Under the pieces are notes generated by a model. It had not been told where the DNA came from. It did no database searches and saw nothing but the letters and a program-made list of their open reading frames with translations. The translations under genes and the position numbers were made by a program. From the NCBI GenBank assembly GCA_019009955.1, contig CM032230.1, positions 10,465,501 to 10,529,500 on the forward strand: 64,000 nucleotides of DNA, written 5' to 3'. The DNA comes from Riptortus pedestris. Taxonomy: Eukaryota; Arthropoda; Insecta; Hemiptera; Alydidae. Of this stretch, positions 34,106 through 48,531 are shown piece by piece. Within the stretch, counting starts at the first letter, position 1, and each line of letters begins with the position of its first letter.

Positions 34106-37100
34106 CAAGTTTATAATGAGGCAACATTCATTAGCCCAACGGCCTGTCAAGCTGCTGGATCTAATGAAGGGTTTCAGCAATAAGATTAGAGAGTTTAGAA
34201 ACATACCCTAATTAAATAAGTAGAAAAATTAATGATTAAGAAATATAAAACTAAATCTCTATTAAAATAATATTAAATGTAGGAGATTTTTTTTTCATTT
34301 ATACAAAGGTTACTAAAATTCATGTAGGTCTTGCCATCATCCTATCTTCTCTCCAAATATTTAAATAATATATTATGAAGATTAATCAATGATTCATACA
34401 TTAAGCACCAACATTATCCAAACACTCTTCATAAAAACTGACAATTTTGATTTTGACTTTATTAACATCAATAGGAATGTGAATATCACAGTAAATGTTA
34501 TGTATATCACACTTATATCTTTCTCGACACACCTCATTGCACTTCGTTACAATTACAAATTATAACAAACCAGTCTAAAATGTGTAAATAACTATAAATG
34601 TATTCAATAAAAAACATATTTATACTCTTAAATGTTATATAATGTACAATAATGTAATGTTAAAAGGGTTTAAAAATCTATAGAATTATACTGCTCAAAA
34701 TTCATAGTTTTGGTAATATTACCTAAATTAATTTTACTCTCCTAATAAAAACTGTTGGTATTCATTAATTGACTAAGAAAGGGAATCAATAAAATAATCT
34801 AAAATCTGTTATAGTATATGTTATAATATTTTAATCTGTTCAATCTATTGCTATCCAGTCTTAACATTCACTAATCTCACTCCAAAGGAACAGTTATATT
34901 GTACTTATTGTTAAAATAGGCATAAGTAACCTATAGAAAAATTGAAAAAATAAAATTACATTGACAATAAATCCCTGTACTTTATTTCAGAGACTAATTG
35001 ACGCACTGAGAAATTTCATTGTTTGTGACAAGCCAATTTGCCGGCTTTTATTGAAAAGTTAGCTTTCCATCTGTTTCCAAGTCTTCATCGGAACAAATAG
35101 TGCATAGAACAATGATGAGGAATTCATAGAAGGAATTTGTAAGCAAAGGGTCACCAATTAAATATTTTCCTCTTTGCAGACTTTATTTCAAATTGATCTA
35201 CATGTATTGTGGCCTACATACCACTTTTTCAGGGGGCCATTCCCCCCCCCCCAATAATAATAAGGTGCTCCTCTCCACAACAACTGTTGAAACAAACATT
35301 CTCTGTGTGGAAATAAAGCCTACATTTTTATTGGTGACGTGCATGCAAATTTAAAGATTATGGTTAATGGGTACAAGAATAAAAACATTAAATTAAAAGG
35401 AAATTTAATGAAACTCAGATTGGGGAGGGAGTACTATATTAATGCTATGGCCCTCAGAAATTAATGGAAAAGAATATTTAATGAGTCTGAAGGGACAATT
35501 CTTGAGATATTGAGAAAGATAGCTGTAGAGAATCAAACGATCCTTACAAACTGGAATCAGGTAAAGTTACTGCCATTTTTATTTTTACTAAAGGACTTTC
35601 TGCCTGTAATATTGTTACAATACAAAATTATTTGCAATTACTGGAGAACATAATTTTGAATTTGCAAACTACTATATTAGATACTGCCAGAAAAATTAGA
35701 AAATTCCTCAATATCCAGTAAATTAATCGTATTTACTAGTTAGATATGTCTTTCCTCAGTAAAAAGATTTCCTGGAAACTAAGAAGAATTTATCTTTTAG
35801 ACATTAGATTTTTTTTTTTTTTTTTTTTTAAAAATAAACTATAGGAAACACAAGAAAATAATACATATAGCAATATTAATCATTGCTAATATTGCCTAAT
35901 TAGTCAAATGATTATTCAGCTTGACATAAAATACCATTATTATATGACCTGTTTCCTTTACAAGCAGTGAAACAGACCTTCTTTGCAGATAAAGTAAAGG
36001 AGAAGGTTCAAAGACGCTTTTTGTATTAAATTTGTTTACAGCATCAAACTACTGTATTTTTATTAAAATATATGAATAATAAAATTATTTTTATGTAGCC
36101 AGTTTTTTTGTATAAGGAGTGAAGAAGAGCTGGAAACAGGTCGAATGATAGCTGTCCAATAAAATATTTCACATGAATTAAGGATAGTAATTTTAAAGAA
36201 ACTTCTCCATGCATAAATTTGGCTCTAACCACTTAAATAAATTTACACACTTGGTTATTTTAGGCATATATGCATAAATAAATATTATATATCAGTCTAT
36301 CGGATAATTTCAAATTTTATATCCATGTTGTTATTCTCTAAAAACACCATAAGGGAAAAAAATCATAGCTTAGAGACAGATATATAAATAAATTAGCTTT
36401 GGATGATTTATATGATTTAGCTGGTGGCGTACTGATAATATATTATTATTCAATATGGTGGAATGGTTGACATCATTTTTCTGTAATATTTTTAAATTAC
36501 TTTTTTCATTTGCTTTTTAAACTTTCATTACTCACATCTGAATTTCCAATTTTCCATACTCATGACGTTTTTAGCATTTTCAAGAGCCATTTGCTGATTT
36601 TGGAACCTGTAGACATGATGGTGAAGAATAAAGCAAGTGCAGATAACCAAACATGAGCAGTTAAAATTACTCGGTTTATCTCAACAATATAGGAAGGTTT
36701 CACTTGATTGGAAAAAGTAAAAATTAGACTGAAAAATCCTATACACTAAAATATGACTCCAGAGTTTCTGGGTAAGAAAAGTGTTTATGATTGAAGTTTG
36801 AATTTACTACTGGGAAGAAATTATCTGCAATAATAATTAACTTGATGACAAAATCTTGTATTTAAATAGTAGGTTCAATTGTACAATAAACAGCCCCTTG
36901 TAAAATTACCTTCTATTGAATCATGGCTTCATTCAGGATTAATAAGAAAATTCTCCTCTTCACAGAAAGAAAGAATTTGACAGACGGGGTTAAAATCCCA
37001 ATGGCAATGCTACATTGGGCGCAATAACTTCAAGGCTTTATGAACTGAATAGATGTTGGAGCTATCTTTAGTACTTAGTAATATTAACTTAGGCTTTCTT

Positions 37101-37861
37101 AAATTCCTTACTTAATTTTCTTAAATTGTATGAAATAAAAAAAAAAAAGTACCTTTAGTTTTTTGACAGCCTTTTTAAAATGACTAGCATTAAGCCATGC
37201 ACTGTACAATTGGAACAATTAAGGAATATTGTACTATAATAGAGAATAAGACATTATATATTATTCCTATATGCTCATCTTAAAAGGGGTATAAAGCTTC
37301 TGTCACCAGTTTCGACCATAATCCTTTTGGAGATTCTACATTGGGGGGAAAAAATGGCTCTAGGTACAGAATTTGTCCAGTTGGAATAGGGAGCCAATTG
37401 GATGAAACACTGATTTCTTTATTATTAAAGAAATAATAAAATGAGTTGAAACTAGTTTTAGTGATACTTTTAAAGTATAAGTGATACTTTTTTTTTTTGA
37501 CGCCTTGAATCAAAATCTGCCACAATTATTGTCGTACAAAAAAATGATATGGCTAAAGATTAATCTACTAAGAAAAACAAATGTTTTCATGAGAAGAAGA
37601 ATGGAAGAACCAAGTTATTATCATTTTCAAAGCTTGAGATATACTAATAAACAGTATGAACACGCTTCATTGTTTTTATAATTTTTCCTCCTTCTTCAGA
37701 ATGACCAAAACATTTGTAACAAAATTATCAGACAATCTTAGCCCTCTCCTTATAAGTAAAAATGTGGCCAAATATTTTAGGTTTCGCTTACGTGGGATTT
37801 GAGACTCCATATTTAGAGATATTTATGGAACCTGTTTATTAGAGATCATAACTGAAGACTC

Positions 37862-38145
37862 GTTGAAGTAAGAGTTTTAACTGCTGAACGAGCAGGGAAC
37901 CTCACAGGTAAATTTTGTTTATATAAAATAAATGAAATTCTTTACAGTTAAAAAAAATACAATAAATAAATGTTGATTTATTGTTGAAATAAACAAACAA
38001 ACCTTCAAAATGATGATAACAATGATGATGATTTCTACAATTTATAATCCGTTGAAATTCTTGCCCAAACTGCAGTATACCTGTGAGGTTCCTGCACTTT
38101 TCAAGTGACTTTCGAACTGTGCTCGTTCGAGGTTTAAACTCAGTT
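37862..38145. mobile_element. Inverted-repeat element, possible MITE
   Basis: The left arm (GAACGAGCA, GGGAACCTCACAGGTA near 37880-37908) is the complement of the right arm (TATACCTGTGAGGTTCCTGC and GTGCTCGTTC near 38076-38129). The right arm has an extra 24 bases or so. Similarity extends a little further out (GAGTTT, TAACTG). No coding sequence and no clear target duplication. Confidence 0.5.
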
Positions 38146-38949
38146 ACTGTTAGACGTTTTGTAGGAGTTGCCTTAGCTCTGAAATAATTAGAGTCAGATG
38201 AACCAGATGACTATATGATTCTGTATATCGTATCTTTGTCCAACTGGAGAGCTAAACAGACGGATTAGATAAAACTCTCAATCTCCAAAATGTCAGACAG
38301 CGTGGAATGGTTGTAACAGTACGAGTAAGCTATGACCAGTTGGCCTGCTCCCACCGAAGTGCTTATTTTACTTTTAGCTATCAGTTCTTTTATTTTCTTC
38401 CTCATTACTTGTAAATAATTGCCAACACGTTTTAACTACTAAGCAACTTTTTTTACAATTTCATATTACTTTTATAAACGTGAACTATTGCCAGAAGCTT
38501 GTTATTGTTAAAATAAGAATTTAAAACAGTTGAAAATGTTCAGTTCTAATAAATGTAAGCGAGGACCACTGAGTTTTATCCTCACCACCAATATTCAAAA
38601 ATAAATCAAATTAACCAAACAACAGCTATTCAGGAGGCTTATGTTAAATCTTCATATATTTTACATTTATTCAGATAGATTTCAAAGAATATGACTTCAA
38701 TTATTGGCAAAAGCCACCCCAAAATATATAGTGCTGTATAATCAAACTAGTGTTAAGAATTTCTTGTTGAAAAGAACTTTCACTTGCTGGTTGGTTATGA
38801 TTTCCAAGAGAATGAACAAGAAAATGATAAAGCAAATTTTCTTTACTAATTCTTTTGATTTTTATTTTGAGGGAGAAACTATGAGTTACAACAGCCATCA
38901 GATTGACTATTTCCAACCCTATCATTCAACCAATATGTTTTTAAATAGT

Positions 38950-39606
38950 TAAAATTAACTACAATTACATGAAATCCTTCCACACAAATGGATAAAATTT
39001 GGTGCCTGAATGTGAAGAATTAATGTGATGGGATTAGGTTTGTGCTTATTCTAGCTAACCACACTTTTTCCAGTGTCAACGTTTTGTTCTATATCTCATT
39101 CAAGGCCTTCAGTTTGACAAAGATAGAATATTTACTTCCCTCGATAAAAATAATCTGTCTTTCAATTTGATTCCGATCATTCCAGAGGATGATCAACTCC
39201 TTTGAATCTCTAGTATTTGAAGTTTTTATCATTATTTCTCATAGGGATGGTTAGACTAACATCAGAAATTATCAGTATGTAGTACTAGCACATGTTATTT
39301 GCCTAAAATAACCATTTGACTGCATCTACTCCCTTTGTCTCTTACATTCCTTAAATGTAAAATTACAAAATAAGCGAGAAAGAAAAAAAAAGAAGGGCTA
39401 TTAAAAATAGTCCACTTTTTGTGGCAGCCATATTTCTCGAACCTCACATTTCATATCACTCCATAAATCAATTAAGAAATTCCATGAAACTATTAAAGTA
39501 TTTCTAAATTCTAGAAAGTGGAGGATGGATATGAAGTCCTACGATGTCCTTTGACTCCAAGGGACATATAAAGTTCTACAAAGTGAGACAAGAGCTTGGA
39601 GATGTT
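38950..39606 (-). other. Presumed 3' UTR/downstream region of the zinc-finger gene
   Basis: AT-rich, non-coding. Minus-strand AATAAA signals occur further down (near 38862 and 38665), but I cannot choose the polyadenylation site. Confidence 0.35.
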
Positions 39607-42600
39607 TTAGTGGTGTGCTGCTATGTGCGATTTCAAGTTGGCATGTTGTGCAGATTTATAATCACAATGCGGGCAGTGGTATGGTTTGTCCTCCATGTGG
39701 ACGCCGACCATGTGGGTCCGGAGGTTGCTCGGGTGTGCTGTCTCATACTCACAGATCTCACACCTGTATGGCTTTTTCCTCGAGTGGAGTGCTACTATAT
39801 GGATCTTGAGGTTCCCGATGTGGGCTGTCCTATGGTCGCAGTGAGGGCATTTGTGCGGTTTCTCGTTGGAGTGTTTGGAGAGTACGTGCAGCTTGAGAGT
39901 TCCGGCCTGCGTTGCACTGTAATCGCACTGATCGCATTGATAAGGCCGTTCCATCGTGTGCTTCGCCATGATATGCGTTTTGAGATTGCCAGACTGCGCG
40001 CATGCAAACTCGCAGTGGGGGCACTGGTACGGCTTCTCGCATGTGTGTTTGGCGACAACGTGTGCACGCAGAGTGCTCTGCTGAGCCGAGCTGTACTCGC
40101 ACTCCGAACACTGGAACAGGCGCTCCTTTGTATGGACTGCATTGATGTGGTTCTTGAGAGTGCTGAGCAGAGTCGCTCGGTACGTACAGTGTGGGCATTC
40201 GTGTGGTTTTTCCTTAGTATGCTTTGACATTATGTGAGAGCGCAAATTCCCGGGCTGCACGCTGCTGTAGTCACACTCACTACATTTATACGGTTTGTCC
40301 TCTGTGTGTCGGGCTATGACGTGGAACTTAAGACTTGTTGCCTGAGTTGTAGCATATTCGCACTCCGAGCACTGATATGGCCTCGTATTATTATGAACTG
40401 AGTTTATATGCGTTTTCAGATTACCAGGAAATGCAGTTTTATAATCGCAATCGCTACAGGCATACGGTTTCTCGTCTGTGTGCTTAGACAATATATGCAT
40501 TTTTAGGTTACCTGCTTGAGCAGAAGCATAAGGACATTCCGTGCACTTAAATGGCCGTTCATTGCTATGTCTGGCCATAATATGCGATTTCAGATTTCCA
40601 GAGTGTTGAGTTTTAAAAGGACACTCAGGGCATTGGTGAAACCTCTCTGTTTTACTCTTATTGTACGTTCGTTGACGTGGGGAAAGGGAATCGACATTGC
40701 ACTCGATAGAGACATTTTCACTTGTATGTTTCTTCGAAATATGAGTTTTTAAATTGCTTCTGTGAGCTGTAGAATAGTCACAATAGAGACACTGAAAAGG
40801 GCGTTGATCAGTGTGTTTGGAAAGGATGTGAGTCTTAAGGCTGATTGCTTGGGTCGCTTTATAATCGCAGTAAGGGCAGAGATTAGGCTTCTCGTGGGTG
40901 TGCTTGGCCATAATGTGCGTCTTGAGATTGCCTGCCTGAGCAGTCGTATAGTCACACTCGCTGCATTTGTGCGGTTTGTCTGCAGTGTGCTTTCCTAGAA
41001 TGTGAGTCTTGAGGTTCGTACGGTGAGCTGTCGCAAAATCACAATCGGCGCATTTATAAGGTTTGTCTGTGGAATGTTTGGATTTGATGTGATTGGAGAG
41101 GTTGCCGTGATGCGCAGTCCTGTGATCACAATGAGGGCACTGGTAAGGCCGCTCATCAGTGTGCTTAGCCATTACGTGGATCTTGACGCTTGCTGCCTGT
41201 GCTGAATTGTATTCGCAATACGGGCATTGGTGAGGCCGTTCATTTGTGTGCTTCGCCATCGTGTGCTTCTTCAGATTGCCAGCTTGAGCTGAAGCAAAGT
41301 CACAATACAAACATTTATAAGGCTTCTCTTTAGTGTGTTTGGATATAATGTGCATTTTCATTGTCGTCGGATATACGCAACAGTAATCACATTCTTCGCA
41401 TTTAATAGGTTTCTCTTGAGAATGATTGGAAAGTATATGCGTCTTAAGGTTGGCAGGGTGAACAGTTTTATAGTCGCATTCGGAGCACTGATGTGGCTTT
41501 TCACCAGTGTGTATTGCTTTTACATGCGTTCGAAGGTTGCCAGCTTGAGCAGCAGAATAATCGCAATACTCACATTTAAATGGCTTCTCCTTGGTATGTT
41601 TAGCTATGATATGCGCTCGGAGGGTAGCAGCCTGTGCAGCTTTGTACGAACAGAACGTACACTCATGCGCTTTCTCCTTCAAATGGCTCACCAATATATG
41701 TGTTTTCAAGTTGCCGAGGAGCACAGACGAATAGTCACAATGAGCACATTTGAATGGCCGTTCAGTCGAGTGTTTGGTAATACGATGCCTCTTCAGAGAT
41801 ACTAGCTGAGCAGCACTGTATGAACAATCGGAACAATTGTACGGTTTGCCTTCTGTATGGCAAGCCAGAACATGATTCTTCAAGTTGCCTCGAAAAGCTG
41901 TTCTGAATTCGCAGTCTTCGACTGTGCACGAATAAGGCTTTTCAGTCGAGTGTTTCGAAATAATATGTGTCTTTAGATTGGCCGCTTGTGCTGAACTGTA
42001 GTCACATTCAGGGCACTTGAAAGGCCGCTCTCCTGAATGCTTCGACAGGACATGTGTCCTAAGATTGGCAGGATAAGGTGTGCTGTAAGGACACGCTTCA
42101 CATTTATACGGCTTATCCAATGAATGCTTCGAAAGAATGTGCGTCTTTAAATTGCATGCATGCACTGAACTATATTCACATTCAGTACACTTGAAGGGTT
42201 TTTCAGAGGAATGTTTCGATAATATATGAAACCTCAAATTGGCAGGGTTGGCTGTCGAATAATCACACTGATGGCATAAATGGGGCCGTTCCGATGTGTG
42301 TTTGTTGAGGTAATGGAGCCTTAAAGAGGTTGCTTGCGCAGAACTGAACTCGCACTTATTACACTTGAAAGGCTTTTCATGAGTATGCTTTGCCCTGATG
42401 TGCGTTTTCAAGTTGCCTTGCTGAGTCGTCCGATATGGGCACTTGGGGCATTTGTGAGGTTTCATTTTCCAATGCTTTGACATTACGTGCGTTTTCAAAT
42501 TCCCTGCCTGAGCACTTCTATATTCGCATAAATGACACTGATACGGCCTCTGTTTACTCTTTTGAAGTTTCCTACTCTTAGCTATTTCCCGAAGAACTCT

Positions 42601-44549
42601 GTAATTGGGTTCTTTCACTGAAGTACCGAGCTGGCAAGAATGCATTTTTTTTATGTGGTGTGTTAAAGCTTTCAGCCTCTTCCAGTTGTATCCACAGTAG
42701 TAACATGTTAAATTCTGCCTTACTCTCCCTGCAAGAATTAAACTATGGTCAGGAGAAACAAAAAAGATTCTGTAAAGAACAAATAAACAAATAATTTTTA
42801 ATGGTGTAATATGAAATTATTAGTATTCTAGAATTTTTTTTATTTTAGAAAACAAAACAATAAATCATCTTAAGAATCAATAAAATATAGAAGGGGAAGT
42901 TACCATTCAGTAGATTGACAGGGCTTTGTTAGCTACCTTATTACACGTTCTCTAGTGATATTCATGTAGTTCTGAAGTCCTTTTCTTTTTACTAAAGAGT
43001 AAGTCCAATTATTTTAATATATGATAGAACATTGTACAAATTTAAAAAAATTATTCAGTTTAACATGTATTGTTGCTTTATTATAATTGAAATAGTTATT
43101 GGTTTTAAAATTTGTATATTGTTGAGTTTAAATTGTTCATAATTGTGTATTCTTAGCCTGAAGATGCCACAGATGTGGTGAAACTAGTTGTCAAATATAA
43201 AAATTTAATGCAAGAAGACTACATTATTCTTTTCCCTGGTGTGTTCTATTCTTCCAACATACCCCAAGGACCAAAGTCTGTCATTTTTGAAATCACAGAT
43301 GATGTTAGGTTCAATATACAATTCCATTAATTCGTATTCCTCCTGATTCGTTATCTGAATGTTTCATTGACTTTTCAAAAGCTCTTCTTGCCCACATCAG
43401 CAGCACTTTCATTTAGCAGATTCCCACCAATGGAAATAAGCTACTGAGGTAGTTCTCATGATGCAATTTTCAAAAAAATCGCTTAAAATGTCCATCGATC
43501 CTACTCAGGAAGTGATGAAAATGAGGTCTCTTTGAAACTAATACTTATAGGTATACATGTCTTTAATGTTCTCGGGGTCACAATGTTTTTTTGATCATGA
43601 CCAAAGATGATATTTAAACGTTTTATTAAACATTGAACCGAAGATCAAGTATGTAATGGTATGAATATCTCCGTTATTATGATGGATCGAAAAATTGATT
43701 TGATTTGATTGACTTTTGCTGTATCTGAGCCACTAAACATTTTTTTTTCAGCTTAAATTTCAAATCCTGTTTACATACAGTTCTTATTATAGAAAAAAAT
43801 GTAGAATAGATGATGTCATATACATGATGTCAAACACATGGGAAATGTGAGGTCCTCCATTTCTCTGCCATATATGACCATGGATGGGTCCATTAGTGTC
43901 TTGTATGCATTTTGTTTTAAGTCCAACCTTTATTGGTATAATTTTTATGTTATGTGATAAACCGAATAAAGTATAAGCATTTTAAAGCAATAATTGCACA
44001 TTAAGAACAATCATTTAACTCAAACAACAAACACAAAATATTTAAAATAATATTGCATATGCCTATTTCATCAAACTTTTAGCTGGGAGATGCTTCATCA
44101 AGAATTTTGCCATGAATGCTATTAGTTTCTCAACTTATCAGAATTATATTATTCTTGCATTACTGTTTTTAAGATTAAAAATAAACAATAATAAAAGAGC
44201 TCACTTATAAAAACAATATGACTACTAACCAATATTGAATAATCCTGCTGCAGCTTCATCACCATGTTCTCTCTTGATATCAAACATCCAAGTCTGCAAT
44301 GCTGGAAAATAAGAAACAAATATTACGACATCTAAATGAGGATGGTGGAAGGTAAAGTGACTAATTTGCAACATTTCTTTTAGCATTTATCCTTCCCAAA
44401 ATATTAGTGCTACAGATAATCTTCTAAAACAACATTAATTGAGGAGGCAACTTTCAAATTTTCACATGGTCAGCTAGGCAGAGTTTTCAGTAAAACAAAT
44501 AAACTTGAGTCCCTTTATTTCCAACAAATAATCAATTATAAACATTAAT

Positions 44550-44604
<55 letters not shown>

Positions 44605-47600
44605 AATTAAATTGTTTCTTAATTTATAACATTTTTTTTTCACCTCCCAGGAGGCACACACATCTATTTGGATGCCCAGTTCTTTACACTAGAGCTTCAG
44701 ACATGACTACCAACACCTAAGTAAAACTCTCCAAATAGGACACCCCAAGATATAATTAGGAAGGGTAAATAAGCGAAATCAGCTATTGAGGTTGTACTCA
44801 TGGCACAATTTTCTCAAATGTCCATCGATTTCACCTAGTAGACAATGAAAATGAGGTCTGTTCAAAATTAAAGTTCTATACATGTTGTTATATATGTTGT
44901 TTTTTTTGTTTTTTTCACTATCTTGATAATTAACTGAAATATTTGCATTTATTAGTTTTTGGCCTTCAGTAAACCCTCACTCCGACTCATGTCGTATTAA
45001 CAATAAGTTGTTATATTATGAAGCACTTTATTTGGAGCCTCTAAATACCAAATAATGTTGTCATTGAACCTTTACGTTTTGAGATAAATGTAAATACATG
45101 ATGCACGTGGGAAATCTGCTTAGTTAATCCAGCCCCTGCATGATGGATTTTATTTAATATTTAAATATCAAATGCACAGACAGGTTCGAGGTGGCAATCT
45201 TCAAAATCTTGCCCATCCCCTTTAGCTACCTTTTAGTAGATATTGAGGTTGTACTCGTGATGCAATTATCAAATAATTTCTTCAAATGTCCTGTCATATA
45301 TATATATATATATATATGACAGTTAGCGCTCTAGCAGTCACAATATTTCTTTGGTCAACACCAAAGTCGGTATTTAAACATCCTATGGAAAAATGAAGAT
45401 CAAGTTCATTAATCATTGATATTGGACCAAGGGAGAGGGGGTTAGAAGTGGGGGAGGAATTGAAAATTCAAAATAACACTTTTACTTTGAGCCATATCAA
45501 GAATTGTTATATAACCAATCTTTTTGGAGATATACACAATTAAATAATATACATAAAATACAAATTTTATTATTTAAAAGTTCTATATATTTTTTCTTAA
45601 CTCGAATATTATTTGACTCACATCTGTTTTTTACTATAAGTAACTGAGCCACTTCGGACTTTCTGTAACATGATGGACATTTTTCGTCTCTCCAGCCAAC
45701 ATTTTTAAAAAGATCAACAACTTTTTTTTCCAAAAATGGACACGTAAGGGTTTGAAAATCACCTCCTCAATTACATGTAAACAGGAAAGACTATAATAAT
45801 AATAGAAAAATGTACTAAAAGTTATTACAGAAAACTGCAGCAAGTTAATTAATATGTAGAGCCAAAGGACTTCGCCTGAGGAAGAACACGCTCCATATCA
45901 TCTATAAAAACAAATGATCCCTTACATAGTTCTTACTTGATCTGATCTCGGCATCGATTCTCTCTGTGTCGATATCTTCAGGAATATCATCTGTAACAAA
46001 AATAATTAAGTCAAAAGATGGGTTCGACGAGTATTTGTTTACTTCTGGAGATAGATAAACAGGCCAGTCGTTATTTTTTCATTATTCTTCTGTACATTCT
46101 TCATGAGTGACACAGAAATGGTCCAAAACTGAATCTGCACAACAGAATTTTTTCACTTAGTTATGTGGTTTCTAGATTTTGAGGATGGACTTTAATCCAT
46201 TCCCCTTTAGCATTGTGAGGCTACTGAGAGTCGCTCCTTGAATAATAAAGAGGTTGTGATCTTTTAGCAGATTTCCCTTAAGGGTGATCAGCTATTGAGT
46301 TTGTACTCATGACAATGCTATCTCCATTGTTTTTCTTAAATTATTGATTCAAAGTATTATTTTAATAATTTATCTACCTGATGGAAGTAAATAATAGTAT
46401 TTTCCTAAAAATAATTTCATTTATATTCAAAAAGCTAGGTGAGGGGAAGAGATCATAGTCCTTCCTGCAAAATAAGTAATACTTTATATCATATCAAATT
46501 TAAATGGATAATGTCTTTTTTCATAATAACATTACCATTAACGTCTCATTGTTATGATGGTACATATTTGTTTCAATAACATCAAGATATCGGAAATAAG
46601 ATAATATATTAGCAGAACCAAAGAGTTATCCGTATAACTTCCGCTATCACTCCTTGTGTCAATTCGGCTTCACTTAGTTTAAATAATACATTATACAAAT
46701 TAAATAACGGAAATGCTCTTATAGTTTACATTTCTAATGAAAATAAATGACAAAGTTATTTTCTAAGAAAAATAAATAAATGAGAAGAGGGCAACGGAGA
46801 TATATAACCTCACTAATCCGAATCATATATAGAGTTATCATATGTGACTAAAACATAAAATCATTTGTCATAATATGCATTCATTAAAAACACTTAAATA
46901 AGCACTAATAAAATTAATAGTTTTAGCGTATATCCCGTGTTTACTTCGTTTTAACAAAAAAGTGAATGCAACAAAAGTTACTCTAAATAACAAAATAAAA
47001 AACTTTTGTTATGTGCATGTTTCTGAGAATCTTATAGGGAACAAAATATCACAATTTTTCATTTCAGGCCTCCCTCAACCTCCACTCCCGTTTGGACCTA
47101 AAAATTTTAATATAACTTATAATCATCGAAGAATTAATGCTAATTCATATACTGAGTTTTGTTAAGTTCGGTTCAATCGTCAGTGCCCAACAACATTGTT
47201 GGCTTCCGCTTTAGTTTTTAAAATATATCTCGTTTATACTTTGTTATACAGAAAAAGTGAATATAACAAATGTTACTTTAAATAAAAAAATACACTACTT
47301 TTGTCATGTGCATATTTGCAGAAAAACGAATAGAAAACGAAATACAAATGTTGGTATGGCTTATGATAATTAAGGCGTCAGTGCTAATACACATACCGAG
47401 TTTTATTTAGTTGGTTGAGTTTTTTGTGCCAAATAATATTGTTGACTACCCCTATAATTTTTAGCTTATAACTCACTAGCTCAGATACCCGGCTTCGCCC
47501 GGGAATTGATTTGAGGCTGAATGGTGATGGTACTTTTTTGGCAAGGCTTTACTTTGCCTAATATTTTGACATTTACCCGTCCCAGTGTTTAGGGTTAATA

Positions 47601-48470
47601 CCCGTTGTTGGCATTTGTTAATAATAAAATTAATTTTTTAAGTAAGTCTTCACTGTCCTCCAAATTGTCATATTTCCCGTCTCCTGTGCATTATGCATAG
47701 ATTTCAGTTATTAAGGATAAAATATTAAGATGGATTTGATTTCATTTTTCCAGCTGAGGTACCTGATATTCAAATAGGAATGAATTGTTGAGCATATCAA
47801 TATTTCTACGCAAATTACTTGCTCCACACATTGTTCCTGGAGAAATGTTTAAAACAAAAGTTAATCTAAATAACAAAGAAAACAACTTTTGTTATGTTCA
47901 TGTTTGTCGAAAAACAAATAGACAATGAAATATCTCGAATTTTTATTTCAGGCCTCCCTTATAACTCCCACTACCATTCTAACCTAAAAATTTTAATATA
48001 GCTTATAATCATGGAAGCATTCATGCTATTTGACATACCGAGTTTTTTTAAGTTCGGTTTAATCGTTAGCGCCCAATGAAATAGTTGACTCCCGCTTTAG
48101 TTTATAGTGTATATCTCGTTTATACTTTGTTAAAAGACAAAAACAAAAGTTACTCTAAATAACAAAATAAACAACTTTTGTTATGTGCATATTTGCCGAA
48201 AAACCAATAGGAAACAAAATATCGCTATTTTTAATTTCAGGCTTCCCTTATAACCCCTACTCCTGTTCGTCTTAGAGAAAATTAATATAGCCTAAAGTCT
48301 AAGTTGGGTTAATAGTAATATACATTCCAAGTTTCATAAAATTCTGTTCAGCCGTTAATGCGTGAAAGGGTAACAAACAAACAAACAGACGCCAAAGAAA
48401 CAAAATGCAGTTATGGTGTCTATGACATGTGAAATGAAAAGTTATCGTGAAATTTCGAGAAAAAAAAATA

Positions 48471-48531
<61 letters not shown>

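Larger units (their letters stand above)
31461..37850. other. Long AT-rich intergenic stretch
   Basis: No coding exon recognised. It contains an inverted pair of similar 75-80-bp segments (32443-32521 and 33511-33587), a DINE-1-like scrap (32800-32935), a stem-loop at 34074-34105, a C10 run at 35244-35253, T-runs near 35810 and A-runs near 37140. The small open frames have no domains. Confidence 0.5.

Noticed and set aside
39544..40227. 227-codon plus-strand frame and others antisense to the zinc-finger exon
   Set aside because: Shadows of the minus-strand finger codons; the same 87-bp period runs through them and they show no domain of their own.
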